Source: Lachnospiraceae bacterium (GTDB taxonomy: Bacteria > Bacillota > Clostridia > Lachnospirales > Lachnospiraceae). Taken from it: a DNA stretch of 41,129 nt. Each line of letters begins with the position of its first letter. Within the stretch, counting starts at the first letter, position 1. Shown one piece after another: positions 1 through 10,073 of the stretch. The stretch covers positions 1 to 41,129 of the forward strand of contig JAFUNK010000008.1 in the NCBI GenBank assembly GCA_017482205.1, written 5' to 3'. Under the pieces are notes generated by a model that ran no database searches, was not told the origin of the DNA, and worked only from the letters and a program-made list of their open reading frames with translations. A program made the translations under genes and the position numbers.

Positions 1-635
1 ACAATTATTGGCGATAAAAACGTATTTTGATGGATAGATTTCTATTTTTAGTAAAATATATACACTTAATAAGCAAATAGAATTGTATTTTTGATAGACA
101 TTTGCAGATAATGTGCATTTTTTATAGGATAGAACGACACATATTTTGAAATCTATACTATATTAACACTATTTTGAAAGGATTTTGGGTGGATAGATTT
201 AAGAATTTAACCAGTTCTATATAATTAAGGGCGATGTGCAGGCAGTTTTGGTGGTACATACGGTTCCCGATTGTTTGTATATTACTTAATGGATATTGTT
301 ATATTATAAATCTCAATTTAGCGAATACAAGAAACTTTCTGGTTGTTAGAGCAACAAATCCCAATTTGCCGAAGCGACAACTCCTAATTTTTTTCGTACT
401 CGAAACTTTTTGTGTTCTTTGATAATTGGCAAAATGATAAGGCATGTGACTTTATAGCATTAACCCGCAGTAATGTCTTTGCGAAAGGTGGTAAAGTGTA
501 CTAAAAGAGAAATTTCCCCAAGTCTGGGAAAAATATATAGGCAATTCAGAATAACCATACATTGCTGAAATCCGCTCTTTAGCGTATAATACAAAATAGC
601 AAATAACTTTCCCTTTCCAACACAGGAGAATCCAA
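1..635. other. AT-rich stretch without a convincing gene
   Basis: No open frame here resembles a known protein. The longest ones (234-422 plus, 452-688 minus) have low-complexity, AT-driven translations and no good ribosome binding site. The ten-base word GGATAGATTT occurs twice (32-41 and 191-200). The only regulatory signal I can support is the sigma-A-like promoter at 562-590 that leads into the decayed gene at 636. The stretch may be the edge of an older rearrangement, since the next gene is broken. Confidence 0.6.
562..590 (+). promoter_or_regulatory. sigma-A-like promoter
   Basis: TTGCTG at 562-567 and a perfect TATAAT at 585-590 are separated by 17 bases. Transcription would begin near 597, about 40 bases before the start codon of the broken gene at 636, and could continue into exonuclease III. 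Confidence 0.55.
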
Positions 636-1078
636 ATGCTAAACAGACCATATATTATTTGCCACATGGTAATGTCCATTGACGGCAAAGTAGCCGGTGA
701 CTTTTTGTATACACCGGAGTGTGCAACGGCAACAGAAGAATACTATAGAATAAACCGGGAGTATCGGGCGGATGCTTTTGCCTGTGGAAGTATTACAATG
801 AAGGGGAGTTTTACAGAGCACTTTCAGCCGGATTTGTCTAAGTTTACCGGGGTAAAAATGGACAGGCAGGATTATGTGGCAGATGCGGAAGCATTATCAA
901 CGGTGCATTTCAGCGGGAAGGTCTTGTAGATGAATTAAGTCTGGTACAGGCACCGGTTATTGCGGGAGCAGAAAGTAAACCATTATTTGAGAATAGTGTG
1001 CTAGAAAACTATAAGTTAGTAAAAGCAGATACATTATCAGATAGTGTCAATTGGTTTAAGTATAAAAAAGAAAAGTGA
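636..1078 (+). pseudogene. RibD C-terminal / dihydrofolate reductase-like protein, internally deleted
   Basis: The frame starting at 636 (AGGAG ribosome binding site just upstream) encodes a typical RibD_C/DHFR-fold N-terminus with SIDGKVAGDF, and runs into a stop at 927-929. A second frame, shifted by one position, then reads IINGAFQREGLVDELSLVQ and AGAESKPLF, the usual C-terminal part of the same family, ending at TGA 1076-1078. Family members have about 220-240 residues. Here only about 145 codons remain, so roughly 80-90 codons are missing between the halves around 880-905, and the junction is out of frame. NADPH-dependent reductase function would be lost. A sequencing error alone cannot explain it because the middle of the protein is absent. 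Confidence 0.8.
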
Positions 1079-1112
1079 TTTGTACAAAAAAATGGTAAAG
1101 GAATAAGGATTT

Positions 1113-1865
1113 ATGAAACTGATATCATGGAACGTGAACGGGCTGCGTGCCTGCGTGGAAAAAGGATTTTTAGATTTTTTTAAAGAGGTGGATGCAGACA
1201 TTTTCTGTATTCAGGAGTCTAAATTACAGGAAGGACAGATTGAACTGGATATTCCCGGTTATCACCAGTACTGGAACTATGCCCAGAAGAAAGGGTATTC
1301 CGGCACGGCGTTGTTTACCAAAGAAGAGCCCATTGCGGTGACTTACGGTATTGGTGTAGACAAACATGATACGGAGGGACGTGTGATTACTGCAGAGTAT
1401 CCCGACTTTTATGTGGTAACAGTGTATACACCCAATTCCCAGAGAGAACTGGCACGGCTGGATTATAGAATGGAATGGGAAGCGGATTTCCTTGCGTACC
1501 TGAAAAAGCTGGAAGAAAATAAACCTGTGATTTTCTGTGGGGATTTAAATGTGGCACACAAAGAGATTGACTTAAAGAACCCCAAGAGTAACCGCAAAAA
1601 TGCAGGTTTTACCGACGAGGAAAGAGCCTGCTTTAGCACCCTTTTGGAAAGTGGTTTTACGGATACCTTCAGACATTTCTATCCTGATTTGGAAGGAGTA
1701 TACTCATGGTGGTCTTATATGTTTAAAGCCCGTGAAAAGAACGCAGGGTGGCGTATCGATTACTTCGTAACCTCAGAATGCCTAAATGACAGACTGGTAA
1801 GTGCATCAATCCATACAAACATTTTAGGCTCCGACCACTGCCCCGTAGAACTGACTATAAACTAG
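1113..1865 (+). CDS. xth: exodeoxyribonuclease III
   Basis: A 250-residue protein of the exonuclease III / AP endonuclease family, the usual length. It cuts DNA 5' of abasic sites and degrades one strand of duplex DNA 3' to 5' during base excision repair. Visible motifs in order: [10 protein letters not shown] at the N-terminus, the metal-binding glutamate in IQESK (about E35), [15 protein letters not shown] (catalytic Asp and Asn, about 144-146), RIDYF and the final [10 protein letters not shown] with the Asp-His pair. A GGAT-containing ribosome binding site precedes the ATG. It opens a run of repair genes with the 3-methyladenine glycosylase and AddAB, but a folded repeat separates it from the next gene. 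Also named exoA in Gram-positives. Confidence 0.96.
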   Translation: MKLISWNVNGLRACVEKGFLDFFKEVDADIFCIQESKLQEGQIELDIPGYHQYWNYAQKKGYSGTALFTKEEPIAVTYGIGVDKHDTEGRVITAEYPDFYVVTVYTPNSQRELARLDYRMEWEADFLAYLKKLEENKPVIFCGDLNVAHKEIDLKNPKSNRKNAGFTDEERACFSTLLESGFTDTFRHFYPDLEGVYSWWSYMFKAREKNAGWRIDYFVTSECLNDRLVSASIHTNILGSDHCPVELTIN

Positions 1866-1892
1866 AGTGAAATTTAGCAAAAATACGGCATT

Positions 1893-2043
1893 GATATCGC
1901 TGCAAAAAGCTTTCCGACGCAGACCTTTGGTGAGCGTCGGCACTTAGCGAGAAGACTTCTCATGGAGAAGGGTTCGAGCTTAGTACCGTTACGTTCACCA
2001 CGAGCGAAAGCGCGTCTGCAAGGAAACTTTTTGCAGCAATATC
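1893..2043 (+). repeat. dispersed palindromic-ended repeat, copy 1
   Basis: An element of about 150 bp fills the gap between exonuclease III and the glycosylase gene. Its ends pair with each other: GCTGCAAAAAG(C)TTTCC at 1899-1915 against GGAAACTTTTTGCAGC at 2022-2037, extended by GATATC-like arms. Internal hairpins include CCGACG...CGTCGG (1914-1936) and AGAAG...CTTCT. The same core occurs in the opposite orientation at 26890-27032. Between the copies the first internal stem changes from A-T to G-C at the same pair, which suggests conserved structure. It may act as a terminator, a MITE-like element or a structured RNA. A false open frame runs from it into the glycosylase gene. Confidence 0.75.
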
Positions 2044-2081
2044 CCCTGCCCCATTTTTATCACAATAGAACGGGAGATAAA

Positions 2082-2696
2082 ATGCAACAAAGGCGGCTTG
2101 ACAGGGCATTTTTTATGACGGATGCCTTAGAACTTTCAAAAAACTTAATCGGCAAGATTCTGGTGCATGAAACATCTTTGGGAACAGTTCGTGCCGTTAT
2201 TACGGAGACGGAAGCCTACATGGGTGTGGAGGATAAGGGTTCCCATACCTATGGTGGCAAGCGGACGGAGCGTACCGAGGCTATGTTTCATGTGGGTGGG
2301 ACATCTTATGTGTATCTGATTTACGGTATGTACAACTGTGTCAATATTACTGCCGGGGCGGTGGATGTGCCTATGGCGGCACTGATTCGTATGGCAGAGC
2401 CGGCGGATGAAGCATCACGGGAGATTATGGAAAGGCTCAGGGCGTTAGAGTTTGAGAAAAAGGGAAAGAAGGTTCCGGTCTCTTTAAACAAGCATCTTGC
2501 AGACGGTCCCGGGAAGTTGTGTATTGCCATGGAGATTACCCGGGCCCACAATGATTTGGATATGGTGACGGATAAAGCATTTTATGTGACGGAAGGGATT
2601 GTAGTAGAGGAAAGTCGTATTCAGACAGGAAAAAGAATCGGCATTGATTATGCTGAGGAAGCGGCAGACTATTTGTGGAGGTTTACACTGGTATGA
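2082..2696 (+). CDS. DNA-3-methyladenine glycosylase (AAG/MPG family)
   Basis: A 204-residue protein of the alkyladenine glycosylase family, which flips out and removes alkylated purines such as 3-methyladenine to start base excision repair. Family hallmarks are visible: FMTDALELSKNLIGK, the ITETEAYMG segment carrying the general-base glutamate, DKGSHTYGGKRTERTEAMF, the YVYLIYGMYNCVNI strand, LADGPGKLC and the C-terminal RIGIDYAEEAADYLWRF. I place the start at ATG 2082 (GGGAG five bases upstream). The same frame is open back to 1962, but that extension is translated dispersed repeat and looks nothing like the family. The stop overlaps the start of addB (ATGA), implying translational coupling with the recombination genes. 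Confidence 0.93.
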   Translation: MQQRRLDRAFFMTDALELSKNLIGKILVHETSLGTVRAVITETEAYMGVEDKGSHTYGGKRTERTEAMFHVGGTSYVYLIYGMYNCVNITAGAVDVPMAALIRMAEPADEASREIMERLRALEFEKKGKKVPVSLNKHLADGPGKLCIAMEITRAHNDLDMVTDKAFYVTEGIVVEESRIQTGKRIGIDYAEEAADYLWRFTLV

Positions 2697-5600
2697 GCCT
2701 GCGTTTTGTATTCGGCGGTTCGGGTGCAGGAAAGAGTACCCGCATTTATACGGAAATTTTAGAGAGAGCGGCAAAGGAGCCTGCACGTAATTTTTTAATT
2801 ATTGTGCCGGACCAGTTTACCATGCAGACCCAGAAGGAACTGGTAACGCATCCTGCCAACACACGGAAGGGCATTATGAATATTGATGTCCTTAGTTTTG
2901 GTCGTCTTTCCCACCGTATTTTTGAAGAGGTAGGAAAAAAAGAGATTCCGGTATTGGACGATACCGGAAAGAGTCTGGTACTCCGCAAGGTGGCAGGACA
3001 GCTTAAGGAAGAGTTACCCTATCTTGGTTCCAATCTGGACAAGCAGGGTTATATACATGAAGTGAAAAGTGCCATTTCTGAATTTATGCAGTACGGCATT
3101 GGTGTGGAGGATGTTACCACATTAATGGAGTATGCAAAAAAGAAGGGCGCTCTTTTTTATAAATTAAAGGATTTGCAGGTATTGTACAAGGGCTTTACCG
3201 AGTATATCCATGAGAAATTTATTACCACGGAAGAAACACTGGATTTGCTTAGAACTTCTTTGGGACGTTCTGCTATTGTAAAGGACAGTGTGATTGTTTT
3301 TGACGGATTTACCGGATTTACACCCATTCAGAATAGTGTCATTGAGGAATTGATGATACTGGCAAAAGAAGTTATTTTGACTGTGACTCTGGATGTGCGG
3401 GAAAATCCTTTCGAGCAGGACGGAGAGCAGAAACTGTTCCACTTGAGTAAAAAGACGGTGGCTGATTTGGTAAAACTGGCTGAGGAAGCCGGTGTAGAGC
3501 GTGGAGAAGACATTTATGCAGATTATGCGGGCGAGTACAGATTTACCCACAACGCAGCACTGGCACATTTGGAAAGTACCCTGTTTCGCTATCCGGTAAA
3601 GGCATTTGCAGAAGAGGCACAGGAAGCGGTGCATTTATTTGCGGCGACCACCATACAGGAAGAGGTGCGCCAGACAGGGATTCTGATACAAAAGCTTGTG
3701 CGTGAACAGGGGTATCAGTATCGGGATATTGCGGTGGTTTCCGGTGATTTGGAAGGTTATGGGGAGCAGATTCAGACAGAGTTTGACATGCTTCAGATAC
3801 CCTGCTTTTTGGACCGCACCAGGGGTATTGTATTAAATCCGCTCACTGAGTACATAAAGAGTGCCCTTGAGGTATTGATAAAAGATTTTTCTTATGAAAG
3901 TGTATTCCGGTATTTGCGGAGCGGACTGGCAGGTTTTGCACAGGAAGAAATTGATGTGTTGGAAAATTACTGTGTACAGACCGGTATTCGCGGCAAGTAC
4001 AAATGGAGCAGACAGTTTACCCATAAAACTGCACAGATGCAGGATGATGTGGAGGCATTGGCATTACTGGAAGACATGCGTAAACGTTTTATGGAAGAAC
4101 TGCGTCCTTTATTGGAAAAGAAAGTAAAAACGGCTGATGAGTGTGTAGAGGCACTGTATACGTTTCTGGTACAGAATAAAGCGGCAGAGAAACTGGCAGC
4201 ATACGAGCGTATGTTTGCCGAAAAGCAAGACCTTGTCCGAGAAAGAGAGTATGCCCAGGTATACAGACTGGTGATGGAACTTTTGGAGCAGGTTATGGGA
4301 CTGCTTGCAGGAGAATGCATGGACATCAAAGAGTTTAAAGAAATTCTGGAAGCCGGATTTGCGGAAATTGAAGTGGGTACTATTCCACAGAATGTAGACA
4401 GAGTGCCGGTAGGCGATATTGAGAGAACCCGTTTAAAGCAGGTCAAGGTATTGTTTCTGGTAGGAGTGAATGACGGCAATATTCCCAAGAATGCAGGCAA
4501 GGGCGGGATTATCTCTGATATTGACAGGGAATTTTTGCGACAGTCCGAACTGGAACTGGCACCTTCTCCCAGACAGCAGATGTATATCCAGAGGTTATAT
4601 TTGTATCTTAATATGACAAAACCTTCGGACAGATTGTATCTGTCTTATGCGGCAATGAACGGTGAGGGCAAGTCCATACGTCCTTCTTATTTGATTGGTG
4701 CGTTGCAGCAGATTTTCCCGGGACTGTCAGTGGAATATCCTGAGAATGCACCGAAGCTGGAGCAGATTTATACGCCCCAGGCAGGTATGCCCTATCTGGC
4801 GGAGGCTTTAAGGGAATATGCGTTGTATGGCAGTGAAGATGTTTTTACTCTTTACAGAGCCTATGAAGAGAAAGAAGAGTATCATGCAATCTTGCAAAAA
4901 CTGACAGACGCGGCATTCTACCGCTATGAGCACAAGGGACTTAATAAGGCGGTGGCAAGGGCATTGTACGGGCAGATGCTGCGTAACAGTGTCAGTCGTC
5001 TGGAAACCTATGCTTCCTGTGCTTACAGGCATTTTCTGCAATACGGTATGACTTTGCAGGAAAGGGAAGAGTTTGCTTTTGAAAGCGTGGACATGGGAAA
5101 TGTATTCCATGGCGTTTTGGAAGGATTTTCCAGAAAACTGGAGGAAAGTACCTATACGTGGTTTGATTTTCCTAAGGAGTTTGCTGAAAATACGGTGGAA
5201 GAGGTGCTTTCTCTGTATGCGGCAGGGTATGGGGATACGGTGCTGTATGACAGTGCCCGGAATGAGTATGCCCTAAAGCGTATGAAACGGATTCTTGACA
5301 GAACGGTATTGACCTTGCAGTATCAGTTGAAAAAGGGCAGTTTCACACCGGAAAGTTATGAGATGTCGTTTTCTTCGGTTTCCGATTTGGAGAGCGTAAA
5401 TATTGCATTATCCGGGGAAGAAAAGATGCAGCTTCTGGGTAAGATTGACAGAGTGGATGTTTGTGAATCCGAAGACCGTTTATTTGTAAAAATAGTGGAT
5501 TATAAATCCGGCAACAGACAGTTTAATCTGGCGGCACTTTACTATGGATTGCAGCTACAGCTGGTGGTGTATATGAATGCGGCACTGGACAAGGAACAGC

Positions 5601-6103
5601 GCAAGCACCCGGATAAAGAAGTGATTCCGGCCGCCATGCTTTATTATCATGTGTATGACCCGGTAACGGCTGCGGATACAGAGCTTACTCCCGAAGAAAT
5701 CAATGCAGCCATTTTGGAACAGCTCAGAGCGGGCGGAGTGGTAAACAGTGAGGACGATATTGCCAAGAGACTGGACGGAGAAACAGAAGGAAAGTCGGAT
5801 GTTATTCCCATTGAGTATAAAAAGGACGGTAGTCTGTCCTCAAGGTCTTCCGTGATGACGGGAGAGGAACTGGCAGAAATATCTGCCTTTGTAAATAAAA
5901 AGGTGCGTACTCTGGGCAGGGAAATCTTGGACGGTAATATTGCCGTAAATCCTTGTGAGAGCGGAACGGAAAATGCCTGTACCTATTGTTCATTTAAGGG
6001 TGTTTGCGGATTTGAGGGAAATATTCCCGGCTATCAATACCGGAAACTGCCGGATTTGGACAAGGAAGAGGTTATGGAGAGGATCAGGCAGGAGAATGAA
6101 TAA
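2693..6103 (+). CDS. addB: helicase-exonuclease AddAB, AddB subunit
   Basis: A 1136-residue AddB, partner of AddA in the Gram-positive counterpart of RecBCD. The complex resects double-strand breaks, responds to Chi and loads RecA. The N-terminus carries the Walker A GGSGAGKST (residues 8-16). The C-terminal RecB-type nuclease shows KIVDYKSG, flanked by the iron-sulfur cysteines typical of AddB: one near residue 776 (YASCAYRHF) and the C-x2-C-x5-C group in ACTYCSFKGVC near the end. I use ATG 2693, which overlaps the glycosylase stop. A GTG at 2675 in the same frame lies on the GGAGG that serves as ribosome binding site for 2693. AddA follows 73 bases later. Confidence 0.96.
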   Translation: MSLRFVFGGSGAGKSTRIYTEILERAAKEPARNFLIIVPDQFTMQTQKELVTHPANTRKGIMNIDVLSFGRLSHRIFEEVGKKEIPVLDDTGKSLVLRKVAGQLKEELPYLGSNLDKQGYIHEVKSAISEFMQYGIGVEDVTTLMEYAKKKGALFYKLKDLQVLYKGFTEYIHEKFITTEETLDLLRTSLGRSAIVKDSVIVFDGFTGFTPIQNSVIEELMILAKEVILTVTLDVRENPFEQDGEQKLFHLSKKTVADLVKLAEEAGVERGEDIYADYAGEYRFTHNAALAHLESTLFRYPVKAFAEEAQEAVHLFAATTIQEEVRQTGILIQKLVREQGYQYRDIAVVSGDLEGYGEQIQTEFDMLQIPCFLDRTRGIVLNPLTEYIKSALEVLIKDFSYESVFRYLRSGLAGFAQEEIDVLENYCVQTGIRGKYKWSRQFTHKTAQMQDDVEALALLEDMRKRFMEELRPLLEKKVKTADECVEALYTFLVQNKAAEKLAAYERMFAEKQDLVREREYAQVYRLVMELLEQVMGLLAGECMDIKEFKEILEAGFAEIEVGTIPQNVDRVPVGDIERTRLKQVKVLFLVGVNDGNIPKNAGKGGIISDIDREFLRQSELELAPSPRQQMYIQRLYLYLNMTKPSDRLYLSYAAMNGEGKSIRPSYLIGALQQIFPGLSVEYPENAPKLEQIYTPQAGMPYLAEALREYALYGSEDVFTLYRAYEEKEEYHAILQKLTDAAFYRYEHKGLNKAVARALYGQMLRNSVSRLETYASCAYRHFLQYGMTLQEREEFAFESVDMGNVFHGVLEGFSRKLEESTYTWFDFPKEFAENTVEEVLSLYAAGYGDTVLYDSARNEYALKRMKRILDRTVLTLQYQLKKGSFTPESYEMSFSSVSDLESVNIALSGEEKMQLLGKIDRVDVCESEDRLFVKIVDYKSGNRQFNLAALYYGLQLQLVVYMNAALDKEQRKHPDKEVIPAAMLYYHVYDPVTAADTELTPEEINAAILEQLRAGGVVNSEDDIAKRLDGETEGKSDVIPIEYKKDGSLSSRSSVMTGEELAEISAFVNKKVRTLGREILDGNIAVNPCESGTENACTYCSFKGVCGFEGNIPGYQYRKLPDLDKEEVMERIRQENE

Positions 6104-6176
6104 GACAAGGTTACAGGGACTTTTGATGGGCAGATAGTGTAGTGCAGCCCGGGTAAAGTCACGGAACGGAGAAAAA

Positions 6177-9100
6177 ATGGCAGTGGAATTTACACCTGAA
6201 CAGAAACAGGTTATTGAATTACATAATTGCAATATTCTGGTTTCAGCGGCAGCAGGAAGCGGTAAGACGGCGGTGCTGACGGAACGTATTGTGCAGATGG
6301 TCTGCCGTAAGGAAAATCCGGTGGATATTGACAGATTGTTGGTGGTAACTTTTACCAATGCAGCGGCTGCGGAGATGAGGGAGCGTATCAGTCAGGCAAT
6401 TGCGGACAGGCTGGAAGCGGACAGCGAGAATGAGCATCTGCAAAAGCAGGCAGCACTTTTACACAATGCCCAGATTACCACTATCGACAGCTTTTGTTTG
6501 TTTGTGCTGCGTAACAATTTTCAGGATATCGGATTGGACCCCGGTTTTCGCGTGGCAGATGAAGGAGAGCTGGAATTATTAAAGCAGGAGGCACTTTCTG
6601 AACTTTTAGAAGAAAAGTTTGCGGAGGGTACAGAGGCTTTTTATAAATGTGTGGAATATTATTGTCCGGGCAGCAGGGAAACCGCTTTGGAAGAGCATAT
6701 TCTGGAGCTATACCGATATGCGTTAAGCTATCCGTTTCCTGAGGAATGGCTGGAAGAGAGAAAAAAAGATTATGTGTTGGAAAGCATAGAAGATATAGAG
6801 AAGTCAGAATGGGGACAGTATTTGCTGAATCATTTGCAGAAAACAGTAAAATCGTTGTATCAGGAGCTGGTATCGGCAAAGGTGCTTTGTGAGCAGCCGG
6901 ACGGTCCGTACATGTATGGGGAACTGATAGAAGAAGAGGCCGAGCAACTTTTAAAAATTGCAGAAGAGGACGCTCTTGTCCGGTTTGCGGAAAAATTACC
7001 GGCGGTTACCTTTGGAAGACTCTCTTCTAAAAAGGATGACTCTGTATCCATCACCAAAAGAGAACAGGCAAAAGACATCAGGGATGGGGTCAAGGCTTCC
7101 GTTAAAAAACTGTGTGAACAGTATTTTTCTCTGCCCTTTGAGAGTGTTTTAAGGCGCTCCGGGGAGTGTGCACAAGTAATTAGTGAGCTGGTTGATTTGT
7201 GTCTGGCATTTAAGGTGCGTCTGGATGAGAAGAAGCGGGAAAAGAAAATGTTGGACTTCTCCGATATGGAGCATATGGCACTGGAAATTCTGATAAAAAA
7301 GGATGACAAGGGTAATATTGTACCCACGGAAACGGCACTGGAATATCAGGATTATTTTGAAGAAGTACTGATTGATGAGTATCAGGACAGCAATCTGGTG
7401 CAGGAATATCTGTTAAAAGTAGTTTCTAAGGAAAATGCAGATGTTCCCAATCGTTTTATGGTAGGAGATGTCAAGCAGAGCATCTATAAGTTCCGACTGG
7501 CAAGACCGGAGCTTTTTCTGGAAAAATATCATACGTATTCAATCCAAGAAGGACGTTTACGCAGAATTGATTTGCATAAAAATTTCAGAAGCCGTACGGA
7601 GGTTATTGATACGGTTAATATGGTTTTTGAAAAGATTATGCGGGCAGATTTGGGCGGCATTGTATACGATGAGTCTGCGGCTTTGTATGCAGGAGCGGTT
7701 TATCCCCAAAATGCAGGCAACGAGAGTGAGTTGCTTTTGATTGAAAAGCCTTCTAAAGATGCAGAATGGAATGCCAAGCAGGTAGAGGCATTAGGGATTG
7801 CGAAACGTATCCACAGGCTGAAAAAGGAATTTTTAGTAACGGATAAGGCTACGGGCAAGTTACGTCCTGTGATGTATAAGGATATGGTTATCCTGCTGCG
7901 TACTAACAGTGGTTGGGACGAGGAATTTAAAGAAGTGTTGGCGGCGGAGGGGATTCCTGCTTATGTGGCGGGCAGAACCGGATATTTTGCTACCAAAGAA
8001 ATTCAGGATGTGTTGCAATTTTTAAGGGTGCTGGATAACCCATTGCAGGACATTCCGCTTTTTGGTGTGATGAAATCCGTATTCGGACAGTTTACGGACG
8101 AAGAGGCAGCAGTTATTAAGAGCCGGGGAGAAAACAGGGATACTTGTTTGTATGATTGCCTGCGGATTTGTGCGGGAGTGCAGGAGAGAGCGGGGCGTGG
8201 AGAGGTATCAGTTATTTTGGAGCCGACAATGCAGGCGGCAGTTACTTTGGATAGCGGCGAAAAATATTGTGACACCGGTCTGCAAGAGAAATGTCGGGAG
8301 TTTTTAAATAAACTTGCGGAGTATCGCCAATGCACTTCTTATATGACTATTTTGGAGCTTTTGAAGAAGATTTTTGCGGATTTTGATTATCCTGCTTATG
8401 TGGCGGCACTACCGGCAGGCGGCAAACGACTGGCAAATGTGGAAATGCTCTTGATAAAGGCAGCAGGTTTTGAGAAAAACAGTTATTATGGGTTGTTCCA
8501 TTTTGTGCGTTATATGGAGCAGTTGGAAAAGTATAATGTGGACTATGGCGAAGCGGGTACGCTGGACGAGAATGCGGATGTTGTCCGTATTATGAGTATT
8601 CACAAGAGTAAAGGATTGGAGTTTCCGGTTGCATTTGTAGCGGGACTTTCCAAGCGTTTTAATATGCAGGATACATCCAAAGCCTTAATAGTGGATACGG
8701 ATTTGGGACTGGGAACGGAATATGTAAATCCTGACCTGCGTATTAAGGGTAAAACACTTCGTAAGAATGTACTGGCAACCAAGATGAAGTTAGACAATCT
8801 GGCGGAGGAACTGCGTGTACTTTATGTAGCCCTGACCCGTGCACGGGAAAAACTGATTATGACAGCTGCGGCAGAGGATTTGGAAAATACGATTACGAAA
8901 GCAGAATTGCTCAGACAAAGCGGTGAAATAAGTTATGCGGCGCTGACAGGGGCAGGTAACTTTTTGGACTTGTTGCTTCCTACGGTGCCCTTGGTCATTC
9001 CGGTGTCCGCAGAAGAACTTACCTTAGAGGATTTAAAGGAAGGTGTAGAAGAGGCAGGCAGACGCTATGAACTAAAAGAGGCAGGAGCGTATGCGGATAA

Positions 9101-9818
9101 GCCGGCATTGGAGATGCTTACAGAGCGTTTTATGTATCGCTATCCCCATAAAAATCTGGAGAATCTTTATACCAAGACCACTGTTTCGGAGCTGAAAAAG
9201 GCGGCTATGGAAGGGAAGGGGGAAGAGCCTGCAAAAGAGATGTTCCCCGCGGAGGAAATTACACCCTATATTCCGGCTTTTATGAGAGAAAAAGAGAGTG
9301 TTTCGGGAACTACCAGAGGTAGTGCGATGCACAGAATTATGGAGCTTTTGGACTTTACCCGGAGTGGCTGGGATGTTTCAAAGATTACGGAGATGATGGA
9401 AGTATTCTGTGAGGAAGGGCGTTTGTCCGGGGAATATAAAGAGGCGATACGTGTACAGAAGGTGGCAGATTTTATGAATGCACCGTTAGCAAAACGCATG
9501 CAGCAGGCAGCAAAAGCGGGAAAACTTTTTAGGGAGCAGCCTTTTGTATATGGAATCCCGGCAGACAGACTATCATTTCCTACTGACGAAACCGTATTGA
9601 TACAGGGAATTGTGGACGTTTTCTTTGAGGAAGAGGACGGACTGGTGCTTCTGGATTACAAAACGGATGTTATTAAAAGACCCGAAGAACTGATACAGCG
9701 CTATAAAACGCAGCTGGATTACTATGAGGAAGCCTTGGAAAGCATTACGGGAAAGAAAGTAAAGGAAAGAATATTGTATTCCTTTTATCTGGGGTGCGAA
9801 GTGGCTGTTGAAAAATAG
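6177..9818 (+). CDS. addA: helicase-exonuclease AddAB, AddA subunit
   Basis: A 1213-residue UvrD-like helicase with a C-terminal nuclease, the motor of AddAB. Motifs in order: Q-motif FTPEQKQVI, Walker A AAAGSGKT (24-31), TFTNAAAAEMRER (Ia), IDEYQDSN (II, about 398), MVGDVKQSIYKFR (III), NFRSR (IV), SIHKSKGLEFPV (V), LYVALTRAREKL (VI), and the nuclease motif LLDYKTDV near residue 1160. All catalytic residues are present, so the enzyme should be active. ACGGAG lies upstream of the ATG. No obvious terminator follows. The next gene begins 255 bases downstream after an intergenic hairpin. Confidence 0.97.
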   Translation: MAVEFTPEQKQVIELHNCNILVSAAAGSGKTAVLTERIVQMVCRKENPVDIDRLLVVTFTNAAAAEMRERISQAIADRLEADSENEHLQKQAALLHNAQITTIDSFCLFVLRNNFQDIGLDPGFRVADEGELELLKQEALSELLEEKFAEGTEAFYKCVEYYCPGSRETALEEHILELYRYALSYPFPEEWLEERKKDYVLESIEDIEKSEWGQYLLNHLQKTVKSLYQELVSAKVLCEQPDGPYMYGELIEEEAEQLLKIAEEDALVRFAEKLPAVTFGRLSSKKDDSVSITKREQAKDIRDGVKASVKKLCEQYFSLPFESVLRRSGECAQVISELVDLCLAFKVRLDEKKREKKMLDFSDMEHMALEILIKKDDKGNIVPTETALEYQDYFEEVLIDEYQDSNLVQEYLLKVVSKENADVPNRFMVGDVKQSIYKFRLARPELFLEKYHTYSIQEGRLRRIDLHKNFRSRTEVIDTVNMVFEKIMRADLGGIVYDESAALYAGAVYPQNAGNESELLLIEKPSKDAEWNAKQVEALGIAKRIHRLKKEFLVTDKATGKLRPVMYKDMVILLRTNSGWDEEFKEVLAAEGIPAYVAGRTGYFATKEIQDVLQFLRVLDNPLQDIPLFGVMKSVFGQFTDEEAAVIKSRGENRDTCLYDCLRICAGVQERAGRGEVSVILEPTMQAAVTLDSGEKYCDTGLQEKCREFLNKLAEYRQCTSYMTILELLKKIFADFDYPAYVAALPAGGKRLANVEMLLIKAAGFEKNSYYGLFHFVRYMEQLEKYNVDYGEAGTLDENADVVRIMSIHKSKGLEFPVAFVAGLSKRFNMQDTSKALIVDTDLGLGTEYVNPDLRIKGKTLRKNVLATKMKLDNLAEELRVLYVALTRAREKLIMTAAAEDLENTITKAELLRQSGEISYAALTGAGNFLDLLLPTVPLVIPVSAEELTLEDLKEGVEEAGRRYELKEAGAYADKPALEMLTERFMYRYPHKNLENLYTKTTVSELKKAAMEGKGEEPAKEMFPAEEITPYIPAFMREKESVSGTTRGSAMHRIMELLDFTRSGWDVSKITEMMEVFCEEGRLSGEYKEAIRVQKVADFMNAPLAKRMQQAAKAGKLFREQPFVYGIPADRLSFPTDETVLIQGIVDVFFEEEDGLVLLDYKTDVIKRPEELIQRYKTQLDYYEEALESITGKKVKERILYSFYLGCEVAVEK

Positions 9819-10002
9819 TGTTTGCGTATGAGTGATTTAAAATGGCGGCATATAAGTACAGGCACAATGTGGGAGACTTGAAAACAATTCTAATCAAAAT
9901 TGAGATTGAAGACCGACTGGAATATATGTTATTATCAAGAAAAATATAATCAGAAAGGTTCAAAGAGTGTTTTTTGAAGAAGTATAAGACTATTGTGCGA
10001 TA

Positions 10003-10046
10003 GCGATGGCTATTGCAAATAAAATGAACATGTGATAGCCATTGCA
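10003..10046 (+). repeat. intergenic hairpin upstream of the CD3324-like gene
   Basis: GCGATGGCTAT and ATAGCCATTGC form an 11-pair stem (one G-U) around a loop of about 20 bases, 28 bases before the start codon at 10074. The rest of the 9819-10073 gap shows no gene. It lacks a T-run, so a 5' leader structure is as likely as a terminator. Confidence 0.45.
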
Positions 10047-10073
10047 TCCTAAGCTACTGTTAGGAGGACGCAG

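Noticed and set aside
234-422. Short plus-strand frame near the window start
   Set aside because: Low-complexity hydrophobic translation without a ribosome binding site.
1962-2081. N-terminal extension of the glycosylase gene
   Set aside because: The extension is translated dispersed repeat; the real ribosome binding site and family-typical start are at 2082.
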